Below are positions 15,900-23,866 of a stretch of DNA of 64,000 bases, piece by piece. Origin of the DNA: Flagellimonas yonaguniensis. Lineage in GTDB: Bacteria > Bacteroidota > Bacteroidia > Flavobacteriales > Flavobacteriaceae. The notes beneath the pieces were generated by a model. The model worked only from the letters and a program-made list of their open reading frames with translations. It was not told the origin of the DNA and ran no database searches. The stretch's first letter is position 1; each line of letters begins with the position of its first letter. Location of the stretch: assembly GCF_029193885.1 (NCBI RefSeq), contig NZ_JARFVB010000006.1:1-64000 (forward strand), read 5' to 3'. A program made the position numbers and the translations under genes.

Positions 15900-18401
15900 T
15901 TATATGTTTTTACTTTTTAGACGTAATGAGTTAGCAATTACCGAAACCGAACTGAAGCTCATTGCCAAAGCCGCAATCATTGGCGATAAGAGTATTCCGA
16001 AAAACGGGTACAGTAGTCCTGCTGCAATCGGGATACCCAGCGTGTTATAAATCATTGCAAAAAAGAGGTTTTGTTTGATATTGCGCATTACTGCATCACT
16101 TAGGTTTCTTGCCTTTACGATACCGTGTAAATCGCCTTTCACCAAGGTAATGGCTGCACTTTCAATGGCAACATCCGTACCTGTTCCCATTGCAATGCCT
16201 ACATCACTTTTAGCGAGTGCAGGTGCATCGTTTATTCCGTCGCCTGCCATTGCAACCACCTTGCCTTGCTCTTGTAATTTCTCGACTTCCTGTAATTTGT
16301 TTTCCGGTAGCATACTTGCTTGAAAATCGGCAAGGTTAAGTTCATCTGCGACAGCTTGGGCTGTATCGTGATTATCACCAGTAAGCATAATGACTGCAAT
16401 TCCCTTATCCTGCAAATCCTTAATAGCTTTTGCACTCGTTTCCTTGATTTTGTCGCCGATAACGACGTAGCCGGTAACTTGACCTTCAACAGCGAGATAG
16501 GAAACCGTTTTCCCTTGTTTTTGGTAGGATTGTGCCTCTTCTTCCATAGCATCGAAAACTGTAGCATTGGCCATTTCCATCATTTTAGCATTACCCAAGG
16601 CGACTTCTTTTCCGTTCACTTTACCTTCAACGCCTTTTCCAGTAACTGCGTTGAATCCATCTGCTTTTAAAAACTCTGCGTTTTGTTCTTTGCCATATTT
16701 TACGGTGGCTTCTGCGAGCGGATGTTCACTTTGGCTGTTAAGGGAAACAATAAATTGTAGCACTTCGTTATCAGTTATTCCACTATCAAAAGAACCTACC
16801 TTCTCTACCGTTGGTTTGCCTTCGGTAATCGTTCCGGTCTTATCGACTATTAAGCTATCTACCTTATCCATTTTTTCAAGGGCTTCGGCATTTTTGATAA
16901 GTACGCCATTTTGTGCGCCTTTACCAACACCGACCATAACAGACATTGGTGTCGCAAGCCCCAAAGCACACGGACAGGCAATAATCAATACGGCAATGGC
17001 ATTTACCAAAGCATAGACATAAGCGGGTTCTGGACCCCAAATTGCCCAAACGCCAAATGTAACAGCAGCGATTATAACAACGATTGGCACAAAATATCCC
17101 GAAACGGTATCTGCCAACTTTTGGATGGGCGCACGGCTACGACTGGCATCGTTGACCATCTGTATAATCTGTGATAACAATGTGTCAGACCCAACCTTTT
17201 CAGCTTTCATCAAGAAGGACTGATTGCCATTGATTGTGCCACTACTTACCTTATCATCGGTAGATTTGTTAACGGGAATGGGTTCGCCAGTAATCATCGA
17301 TTCATCGATGGAAGTTTCGCCTTCGGTAATTACACCATCTACGGGAATCTTATCACCCGGCTTCACACGTAGGATATCGCCCAATTCGATTTCATCGATG
17401 GCAACTTCCTGTTCTTCGCCGTTCAAGACCTTGATGGCCTTATTCGGCGCAAGCTTTAAAAGTTCTTTGACTGCTGAATTGGTCTTGCTATGTGCACGGG
17501 CTTCGAGGACTTGACCAAGCAATACCAGGGTTAGAATCACCGTTGCCGCTTCAAAATAAACGTGAACTGTACCTGCTTCGGTCTTGAATTGGTCAGGGAA
17601 AAAATCGGGCACCAGCATCCCGAACACACTAAAAAGCCAAGCAACGCCTGCACCAATACCGATAAGCGTGAACATATTGAGGTTCCACGTTTTGATACTT
17701 CGGTAAGCACGCTCGAAAAACATCCAAGTGGCGTAGAAAACTACGGGAATGGAAAGCGCAAATTGAATCCAGTTCCAATATTTCAGTTCCAAAATGTCGT
17801 AAAGTGGATTATTGGTCAGCATTTCGGACATTGCAATGATGAAAATGGGCAATGTGAAGGCGACTGCTATCCAGAACTTTTTAAGCAGTTTTTTATAGGT
17901 TTTTTCTTCTGCGGATAAATCGGGTTCCATCGGAACCAAATCCATTCCGCAAATGGGACAGCTTCCCGGTTCGTCTCTTACGATTTCGGGATGCATCGGG
18001 CAGGTATATTGCGTTTCAGAAGTAGCCGTTAGGTTAACTTCTTCAACCAAATCCATTCCACAAACAGGACAGTCGCCTGGTTTGTCGTAAGTCTTGTCGC
18101 CCTCGCAATGCATCGGACAATAAAATGTTCCCGTTCCTTTGCCTTTGGGTTTCTCAACTTTCTTCTTATCGTGGGTATGATGATGTTCGCCATTCTGATG
18201 GATACTGTATCGCCCACCGTCCGCTTTTAGAGCATCTTGAAATTTCTCGATGGGAATATGGGATTCCATTTCTATTGTCGCTTCAGCTTTTTCTAAATTG
18301 ACAGCCACATTGATAACACCTTCAACTTTAGAGAGCGTTTCTTCTACGTGCGTTCTACAACCATTGCAGGTCATTCCGTGTATGTGATAGGTGTGTTTCA
18401 T
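15900..18401 (-). CDS. copA: CopA, Cu(I)-exporting P1B-type ATPase
   Basis: 833 residues. An N-terminal HMA domain (C12-x2-C15, GMTCNGC) is followed by a His-rich linker (HQNGEHHHTHD) and two heavy-metal-binding domains (YCPMHCEG...CPVCGMDL, about 94-118, and TCPMHPEI...CPICGMDL, about 133-155). The pump core has TGEP (371-374), CPC (476-478), D520-KTGT, SEHPLA and GDGINDAP, and the C-terminal YNTLGIPIA and MSFSSVSV that mark Cu(I)/Ag(I) ATPases. It pumps cytoplasmic Cu(I) to the periplasm. A strong imperfect stem-loop (18419-18476) lies 17 bases before its start. Confidence 0.94.
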   Translation of the reverse strand: MKHTYHIHGMTCNGCRTHVEETLSKVEGVINVAVNLEKAEATIEMESHIPIEKFQDALKADGGRYSIHQNGEHHHTHDKKKVEKPKGKGTGTFYCPMHCEGDKTYDKPGDCPVCGMDLVEEVNLTATSETQYTCPMHPEIVRDEPGSCPICGMDLVPMEPDLSAEEKTYKKLLKKFWIAVAFTLPIFIIAMSEMLTNNPLYDILELKYWNWIQFALSIPVVFYATWMFFERAYRSIKTWNLNMFTLIGIGAGVAWLFSVFGMLVPDFFPDQFKTEAGTVHVYFEAATVILTLVLLGQVLEARAHSKTNSAVKELLKLAPNKAIKVLNGEEQEVAIDEIELGDILRVKPGDKIPVDGVITEGETSIDESMITGEPIPVNKSTDDKVSSGTINGNQSFLMKAEKVGSDTLLSQIIQMVNDASRSRAPIQKLADTVSGYFVPIVVIIAAVTFGVWAIWGPEPAYVYALVNAIAVLIIACPCALGLATPMSVMVGVGKGAQNGVLIKNAEALEKMDKVDSLIVDKTGTITEGKPTVEKVGSFDSGITDNEVLQFIVSLNSQSEHPLAEATVKYGKEQNAEFLKADGFNAVTGKGVEGKVNGKEVALGNAKMMEMANATVFDAMEEEAQSYQKQGKTVSYLAVEGQVTGYVVIGDKIKETSAKAIKDLQDKGIAVIMLTGDNHDTAQAVADELNLADFQASMLPENKLQEVEKLQEQGKVVAMAGDGINDAPALAKSDVGIAMGTGTDVAIESAAITLVKGDLHGIVKARNLSDAVMRNIKQNLFFAMIYNTLGIPIAAGLLYPFFGILLSPMIAALAMSFSSVSVIANSLRLKSKNI

Positions 18402-18418
18402 TTAATTTTTAAATTATG

Positions 18419-18476
18419 CCTGACAAGGGAAGAGCTACTAACTAACCAACCATCAACTTGCACTTCCCGTATCAGG
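18419..18476 (-). repeat. Imperfect 14-bp inverted repeat in the copA leader
   Basis: CCTGACAAGGGAAG (18419-18432) pairs with CTTCCCGTATCAGG (18463-18476): 12 Watson-Crick pairs, one wobble and one mismatch around a 30-base loop. It begins 3 bases after the stop of the haem-binding gene and ends 17 bases before copA. No T-run follows on the minus strand, so it does not look like an intrinsic terminator. It may be an mRNA processing or stability element, or an operator. Confidence 0.55.
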
Positions 18477-18479
18477 ACT

Positions 18480-18935
18480 TTATTCCAAACTGTCTTTTAA
18501 CGCTGTTATATAATCTATTATCATCCTCTTATCTTCATCTGAAAGAATTGCATCCCTGTGAATGAGTGTGTAACTATCCATCGGCATTTCGCCGCTTTCT
18601 ATTTGTTTTATAATGGAACGCAACTTGCTGTTTTTCCGTCGACTGGAATAGGTGTCCCATTCATTAAAATTAAGTTCGTCCTTACCTGCTTGTATGTGGT
18701 CTTCCAGATACCAAGCCGCAGGCTGTATCTTACTATACCACGGATAATCTGTATTATTACTGTGGCAATCATAGCAAGAAACCTGCAACTGATTTTTTAT
18801 CGTTGCAGGCACTTGATTTTCGACCATAAAATCACTTTGTGGTACAGCATCACTTTCGTTCAGGGTTATTGGAAAGAACTGAATCACTATCAATGCCACA
18901 AGGGCAAGCCACGCTATGATTTTTAAAAACTTCAA
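18480..18935 (-). CDS. Haem-binding domain protein with CxxCH
   Basis: 151 residues. An N-terminal anchor (IIAWLALVALIVIQFF) is followed by VSCYDCHSNNTDYPWYSKIQPAAWYLEDHI, a CxxCH c-type haem site with the tryptophan-tyrosine pattern of the Bacteroidota haem-binding domain family, and a C-terminal helix with SGEMPMDSYTLIHRDA in which the methionines could ligate haem. It would be a single-haem periplasmic cytochrome tethered to the membrane. It is placed directly after a DUF3347 gene (0-base gap) and before copA. An electron-transfer role with the multicopper oxidase is plausible inference. Confidence 0.8.
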   Translation of the reverse strand: MKFLKIIAWLALVALIVIQFFPITLNESDAVPQSDFMVENQVPATIKNQLQVSCYDCHSNNTDYPWYSKIQPAAWYLEDHIQAGKDELNFNEWDTYSSRRKNSKLRSIIKQIESGEMPMDSYTLIHRDAILSDEDKRMIIDYITALKDSLE

Positions 18936-19526
18936 TTAGTTGATTTCTCGTTGGACCTTTCCGCATCGTAACATTGAACTACCATAATAAGGATTCAACA
19001 CATTTTCTTCTTTGCTCAACCACGCAGTTCCACCATCATACATAGGGCAATATTGCTCATAAAGTTTCACTTGTGTTCCAGTGATTGCCACCATATCGGT
19101 TACATCCTTACTTAATATCTTAAAATGTTCACGCTGATGCTTGATGTCACTTTCTGAAATGTGTTCTGCGTGTTCTGTGGCATCTTCGATAATGTCATTT
19201 AATTCTGATTTTTCATTATCGGAATAGTTTGAGGCATCAAAAGATTTAAGAGATTGAGCCAATGTATTTCCCAATTCTTTCGCCTTGCCATTATCATCGC
19301 CTACAAGCGCATCTTTTAAATTGAAATAATCCTTCAGGATTGCTTCTGCTTTTGCATCTTGGTTGTCATTCATCGCCATATCCTTTTTGTCATCCATAGA
19401 CTCTTGGTGCATCTCGCTGCTCATAGGTGCAGTAGATTCATTTTTGTTTCCATCTTTACAGGAAACCGTTAGTACCATTGTGGCAGCAAGTGCCATTATA
19501 CCTATTGTTCTTTTTACTGTTTTCAT
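18936..19526 (-). CDS. DUF3347 lipoprotein
   Basis: 196 residues. A lipoprotein signal ([17 protein letters not shown] at 23) precedes a Met-rich linker ([20 protein letters not shown]) and the DUF3347 domain (about 60-196), ending in [18 protein letters not shown] and [12 protein letters not shown]. The same domain closes the CusB adaptor at 12342-14066; this is the free-standing paralogue. DUF3347 proteins accompany copper systems and the C-P-M and terminal Cys are candidates for Cu(I) ligands. It is 25 bases after the multicopper oxidase gene and abuts the haem-binding gene. Confidence 0.83.
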   Translation of the reverse strand: MKTVKRTIGIMALAATMVLTVSCKDGNKNESTAPMSSEMHQESMDDKKDMAMNDNQDAKAEAILKDYFNLKDALVGDDNGKAKELGNTLAQSLKSFDASNYSDNEKSELNDIIEDATEHAEHISESDIKHQREHFKILSKDVTDMVAITGTQVKLYEQYCPMYDGGTAWLSKEENVLNPYYGSSMLRCGKVQREIN

Positions 19527-19551
19527 CTTGTTTATTTTAAATTGTTAATTA

Positions 19552-21924
19552 TTAAAATCGGGCTAAAAGGCCGCCACCCCAGCCATATCGGTTATTGTAA
19601 TTTGCCTGTAACGAAAAGTTTCGGGATAGGATATATGAGGCTCCCACAAGCCATTGCGTTTCCCCCTGATAGGATGTGTCTCCAATATCGTTCACCCAAC
19701 CAAAGTCAGCTCGGTATTCGTATTCGCCTTCCAGAAAAATTCTCGGAAAAATCAAGAATTCCCTGTCCAGACGAATTCTTGGCCTTAGTTGGTGGTCCAT
19801 ACTGACATCCACATTAAAACGGTACGGGGTAAAGTATTTTACACCCACCAAACCTACTGTATTGAAGGTATCATAAGAATCGGGTGTTGAAGTTTCTGTA
19901 TTTACCCCAACATAAAGGCGCACCCAATCATTCAGGTATCTGTTATAATTTACTTCGGCTTCAAGATTTTTGTCATAATCAAACTCTGCCCTTAAACCAA
20001 AGCCATTTCGGATATTGCTTGACATCAAAAAGAGTTCATTAAAATTTGAGCCCAAGCGTGCCATTCCCCACGAATAATAATGGTCTGTTTCATTGATAAG
20101 TTTCTGCATTGGATAATCTCTCATTCTTTCGTCCCTTGGCGTACCGTAACTAAACACACGGGCCATACCACCCATCATATGATATAATACGTGGCAATGA
20201 AAGAACCAATCGCCATATTCTTCGTTATAGAATTCTATGACCACCTTCTGCATTGGTGGTACATTGACGGTATGTTTTAATGGGGAACGTTCGCCATTTT
20301 CATTGATGACCCTAAAGTAATGTCCGTGCAAGTGCATTGGATGGTGCATCATCGTGAGGTTATTAAGTGTAATTCTGGTTACTTCACCTCCTTTTATATT
20401 AATTTTGTCGGTTTCTGATAATGGCACGCCGTTCATACTCCAAACATAGCGTTGCATATTGCCGGTTAGGTTCAACAGGATGTCGTTTACTGGCAAATCA
20501 TCTTTATAAGTAGTATTCTCTTTTGCTTTTAAAAAATCATAATTAAAATAGGTTTTACGAGTTTCGTAATCAAATGAGGAAGAATCCTTCTGCATCTTTG
20601 ACATATCTTGCTGCATATGGTCTTTCATTTTATCTGAATCTCCTTTGTGATTCATTGCCATTGTATCCATTTTCATTCCCATTGCATCATCCATCTTCAT
20701 ATCCATCTGGTCATTCATTTTGCCATCATTCATCGACATCTTATTGTTCATCCCCATTTTCATCTCATCGTCCTTCATATTCATCTTCATTCCATACTTC
20801 TGCATTAAAACTTCAGGTGTATTCTTTTTTTTGTTTCCTACCATTGCAGGTGCACCCATTTTCATACCCATTTTGGCCATTTGCTTCATCATCGCTACCT
20901 TATTAGGCCTATCAATTCTTTTGGCTGGATAGAGAGTGCCATTACCTAATTGTATAGAAGTATGACCAGAGCCATCTTGAGCCGTAGCGGTAACCTCTAA
21001 AATACCTTCGGGAATAGTAACGATAACATCATAAGTCTCAGCTATACCAAAGAGAAATCTGCTTTTAGAAACGGGCTGCACATCAACACCGTCACTTGCA
21101 ACTAACAATGGATTACCACCACCGAAATCTACCCAGTAGTAAGTAGAAGCCGAGGCATTGATAAAGCGAAGACGTACTTTTTCTCCTGGTTTAAATTCTG
21201 GATATTCTGCAACTTTTTTACCATTGGATAAAAACGCTGGATAATAGACGTCTGCAATATCCGCACCTTCCATTCTATCGCGCCAAAATTTGAACTGTGC
21301 TCCCAAGGCACCTTCTTTTATGACTCTACTTAATGGTACTGCTGTACCTTTTTTAACCTGGTACCACTCATTACCTCTTTTAAGGTTGCGCAAAACGTTC
21401 ATTGGTTTTTCGTTTGTCCAATCAGATAACACTACAACCAAATCTTTGTCATAATCCAATGTTTTTTCTTTTGGCTGAATGACTATAGAACCATAAACTC
21501 CCTTTTGCTCCTGTAGCATTGTATGGGAATGGTACCAATAGGTTCCTGATTGATTAATAGGAATTCTATATTGAAATGTTGTACCGGGCTTTATTGGCGG
21601 TGTTGTTAAATACGGTACGCCATCATAAAAGTTGGGAAGTATCAACCCGTGCCAGTGTACTGAGGTTTCTTCATCCATTTTATTGGTTACATTAATGATG
21701 GCAAGGTCGCCTTCGTTAAATTCCAAAACCGGTCCAGGAATACTACCATTGATAATCATTCCTTTAGCAGTTACACCAGCGAGAGTCATTTCGTTTTCTT
21801 CAATAGTAAGGTTATACTCCTTAACAGCTCTTCCTTCTTCTTCTCTATCTTGTCCATTAGTTCCCACTTGAGCAAATACAGTAGAAGAAAACAGCAGTAA
21901 TGTGATAATTCTTAGCTTTTTCAT
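19552..21924 (-). CDS. Multicopper oxidase fused to a CopB-like outer-membrane barrel
   Basis: About 790 residues from ATG 21922-21924 (signal MKKLRIITLLLFSSTVFAQ). A longer ATG at 21966 lies upstream of the minus-7 box and is rejected. The oxidase has HWHG, YHSHT, HPMHLHGH and HCHVLYHMMGG copper sites for T1, T2 and T3 centres. Between them (about 355-440) is a Met-rich stretch of repeated MKM, MDM and NKMSMND units, as in CopA/CueO-type Cu(I) oxidases. The last about 190 residues (LINETDHYYSWGMARLG onward, ending ARF) match a CopB-like copper-resistance barrel, normally a separate protein. The oxidase half detoxifies Cu(I). Confidence 0.85.
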   Translation of the reverse strand: MKKLRIITLLLFSSTVFAQVGTNGQDREEEGRAVKEYNLTIEENEMTLAGVTAKGMIINGSIPGPVLEFNEGDLAIINVTNKMDEETSVHWHGLILPNFYDGVPYLTTPPIKPGTTFQYRIPINQSGTYWYHSHTMLQEQKGVYGSIVIQPKEKTLDYDKDLVVVLSDWTNEKPMNVLRNLKRGNEWYQVKKGTAVPLSRVIKEGALGAQFKFWRDRMEGADIADVYYPAFLSNGKKVAEYPEFKPGEKVRLRFINASASTYYWVDFGGGNPLLVASDGVDVQPVSKSRFLFGIAETYDVIVTIPEGILEVTATAQDGSGHTSIQLGNGTLYPAKRIDRPNKVAMMKQMAKMGMKMGAPAMVGNKKKNTPEVLMQKYGMKMNMKDDEMKMGMNNKMSMNDGKMNDQMDMKMDDAMGMKMDTMAMNHKGDSDKMKDHMQQDMSKMQKDSSSFDYETRKTYFNYDFLKAKENTTYKDDLPVNDILLNLTGNMQRYVWSMNGVPLSETDKINIKGGEVTRITLNNLTMMHHPMHLHGHYFRVINENGERSPLKHTVNVPPMQKVVIEFYNEEYGDWFFHCHVLYHMMGGMARVFSYGTPRDERMRDYPMQKLINETDHYYSWGMARLGSNFNELFLMSSNIRNGFGLRAEFDYDKNLEAEVNYNRYLNDWVRLYVGVNTETSTPDSYDTFNTVGLVGVKYFTPYRFNVDVSMDHQLRPRIRLDREFLIFPRIFLEGEYEYRADFGWVNDIGDTSYQGETQWLVGASYILSRNFSLQANYNNRYGWGGGLLARF

Positions 21925-21948
21925 AGTTTTCTCATAGTTTTTGTTTAA

Positions 21949-21956
21949 CAAAGATA
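21949..21956 (-). promoter_or_regulatory. Minus-7 box of the multicopper oxidase operon
   Basis: TATCTTTG on the minus strand (21956 to 21949) matches TAnnTTTG. It would start transcription about 18 bases before ATG 21924 and drives the oxidase, DUF3347, haem-binding, copA, DUF2911, PepSY, DUF305 and CusB genes if no terminator intervenes. No clear minus-33 TTG was seen. Confidence 0.5.
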
Positions 21957-21998
21957 TTATTGGCATTCAGTTTGTCGTGTTATAATTCTGGTTCATAT

Positions 21999-22565
21999 CT
22001 ATATAATCTTGTCTAAAGGATTTCTAAAATTTTTATGCCCATCCTTATAATCGCTAAGGCTCATTCCTGTCTCACTTTTAAACTGTTTGCTTAGATGATT
22101 GACATTGCTGTAATCGAGCAATTGGCTTATTTTTGTGAAATTATAATCGGGTGTTTGGATAAGTTCCTTGACCTTTTCTATCTTCAGTTTGATGAAATAT
22201 TTTTCAATAGTGATGCCCTCGGTAATGGAAAACACCTTGCTGATTTTTGAATAGTCCTTTTGCAATTTATCCGCAAGAAAATCTGATAGCTTCCCATCAA
22301 TATCAAGCGGCATTACATTCAACAACTTTATCAATTCAATTTTTACTTGCTCGGTCAATTTATCCTCGGTAGAAGCGATGAGTGCAAATCCATTTCTTTT
22401 TAAAATTTCGGTAAGTATGCTCAATTGTTCTTTTTCATTCATATCTAATCGAAGCCTACCCAACTCAATATCCAACAGACTAATGTTAGCCTTAAACAGT
22501 TCATCTTTTAAGACCTTGATACATCTATCACAAACCATATTTTTTATGTAAAAATCCTTGACCAT
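21999..22565 (-). CDS. HMA-domain AraC-type regulator, likely copper sensor
   Basis: 188 residues. The N-terminus is a compact HMA-like fold with NMVCDRCIKVLKDEL (C-x2-C metal site). The C-terminus (about 90-188) is an AraC-type double HTH: IEKYFIKLKIEKVKELI and LDYSNVNHLSKQFKSETG. It carries no large ligand domain as in classic AraC proteins, so metal binding at the HMA would have to switch DNA binding. Fusions of this kind recur in Bacteroidota copper and mercury loci. It lies between cusC (2-base gap) and the oxidase operon promoter, so it is co-transcribed with cusA-cusC and can control both directions of the copper block. It is the only regulator in the copper part. Confidence 0.86.
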   Translation of the reverse strand: MVKDFYIKNMVCDRCIKVLKDELFKANISLLDIELGRLRLDMNEKEQLSILTEILKRNGFALIASTEDKLTEQVKIELIKLLNVMPLDIDGKLSDFLADKLQKDYSKISKVFSITEGITIEKYFIKLKIEKVKELIQTPDYNFTKISQLLDYSNVNHLSKQFKSETGMSLSDYKDGHKNFRNPLDKII

Positions 22566-22567
22566 AA

Positions 22568-23866
22568 CTAGTTGATTAAATAGTTGATTATGGCCGATTG
22601 CACATAGTACCCTTTTACCGACTCGATTTGATTCATTTGAAACTTCAATTGCAATTCTTGAATGTCCAGGACATCATTAAAATCGATAGTGCCTGTCTCG
22701 TAATTTTTGACCAGAATTTCTTCGGCATCTTGAGCTTGTTTTAGATTGCGTTCTTGTGTGTTGTAAGCAATGCGAGCTTGGTTGCGTTGTGATTGCGCTT
22801 TCGCGAAAGCGGATTCCAGCACATTCAATCGCTGTTCCCTTTGGGTCTCTATTTCCTGTTGTCGCAGTTCATTTTGCCTTGAAATGGATTTGTAACGGTT
22901 GTTGAAAATGGGTATGGACACCGATACCATAGGCATCAATACATCTTTCCCATTATCGCTGAAGTTGACATCGCTGCGTTCCGTTACGGGCAGGTAGTCC
23001 ACACCAAAACCAATCATAGGCAAATTCTCTCGCTGGTTGAGCAGTTCAGATTGTGCCACCGATTCATAGAGTTTGTCATATTTGAGCAGTTCGGGATTGA
23101 GTGATAGCGCTTGATTGTCGTAAAAAGGGGCTTCCTGCGGGATTTCCATTTCGGGAACAACGATAACCGTCATCATTGATTCGCGGTTGAGCAAATTGTT
23201 AAAAGCCGTTTGTTCTGCTGTAAATTCTTCTTCCAGCACTTCCTTTTGTTGTTGTAATTCATTTTGTCTAATCTGAAGTCGCAATACATCTACAGCACTC
23301 GCTTTGCCCACTTCTACAGATGTGAGTGCAAGTCGTTCATAGGTTTCCAGTAATTGTATGTTCTCATCCAGCACAGCTTGCTTGGCTCTTATAGCATAAA
23401 GTCGATAATACGATTGTGCGACCGAAAGTGCGAGCTTGCGCTTTGCAATCGTGATGTCCACATATTCGGCATCTGCCATTGCGATGGCATAATTTTCACG
23501 AGCGGTAATGGTGCCAAACCACGGCAACATCTGTTTTACGCCTATTCGTGCACGCTGTGCGCCCACTCTGGTTTCTGGCTCGCTCACAAAATAGCCAGCA
23601 CTTACTTCGGTATTGGGAATCCAGTTGGCTTCGTTTACCTTTTCTTCGGCGATGCTGTATCGCAATTCAAAGGCTTGAATTTCTGGATTGTTGGCTTCGG
23701 CTTCCTGAATGTAGGTTTGTAATTGTTGCGCCTGCCCGCCGATTCCGACAAGAAGTAACGCTAAAAACACGAAGACGTTCAGGTGGGCTTTCGCACTTCG
23801 TCTTCGCTCAGCATGAACTTCAGCAGAAACAAACAAAAACACCAGTATATATTTTAATTTCTTCAT
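22568..23866 (-). CDS. cusC: CusC-type outer-membrane factor (TolC family)
   Basis: 432 residues. Two OEP repeats are visible: LQTYIQEAEANNPEIQAFEL and the second at about 230 (FYDNQALSLNPELLKYDKL), with long coiled-coil helices (RQNELQQQKEVLEEEF; TQEREQR-like stretches). It forms the exit duct for CusA. The N-terminal signal is odd: two hydrophobic stretches (KYILVFLFV, and NVFVFLALLLVG) are separated by AEVHAERRRSAKAH, which breaks the usual layout and contains a repeat-like sequence (23786-23826). The start overlaps the stop of cusA by 4 bases (23863-23866). Confidence 0.88.
   Translation of the reverse strand: MKKLKYILVFLFVSAEVHAERRRSAKAHLNVFVFLALLLVGIGGQAQQLQTYIQEAEANNPEIQAFELRYSIAEEKVNEANWIPNTEVSAGYFVSEPETRVGAQRARIGVKQMLPWFGTITARENYAIAMADAEYVDITIAKRKLALSVAQSYYRLYAIRAKQAVLDENIQLLETYERLALTSVEVGKASAVDVLRLQIRQNELQQQKEVLEEEFTAEQTAFNNLLNRESMMTVIVVPEMEIPQEAPFYDNQALSLNPELLKYDKLYESVAQSELLNQRENLPMIGFGVDYLPVTERSDVNFSDNGKDVLMPMVSVSIPIFNNRYKSISRQNELRQQEIETQREQRLNVLESAFAKAQSQRNQARIAYNTQERNLKQAQDAEEILVKNYETGTIDFNDVLDIQELQLKFQMNQIESVKGYYVQSAIINYLIN
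22796..22811. repeat. CGCTTTCGCGAAAGCG palindrome inside cusC
   Basis: Perfect 16-bp palindrome identical to that at 8666-8681, read in frame as SAFAKAQ inside the second OMF coiled coil. Confidence 0.8.
23786..23826 (-). repeat. Repeat-like insertion in the cusC signal-peptide region
   Basis: The minus strand reads GAAGTTCATGCTGAGCGAAG followed by ACGAAGTGCGAAAGCCCA. It adds a charged 14-residue patch in the middle of what would otherwise be one signal peptide. The CTGAGCGAAG core resembles short repeats recalled in flavobacterial genomes (not checked). It is in frame and has no stop, so the gene stays open. Confidence 0.5.
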
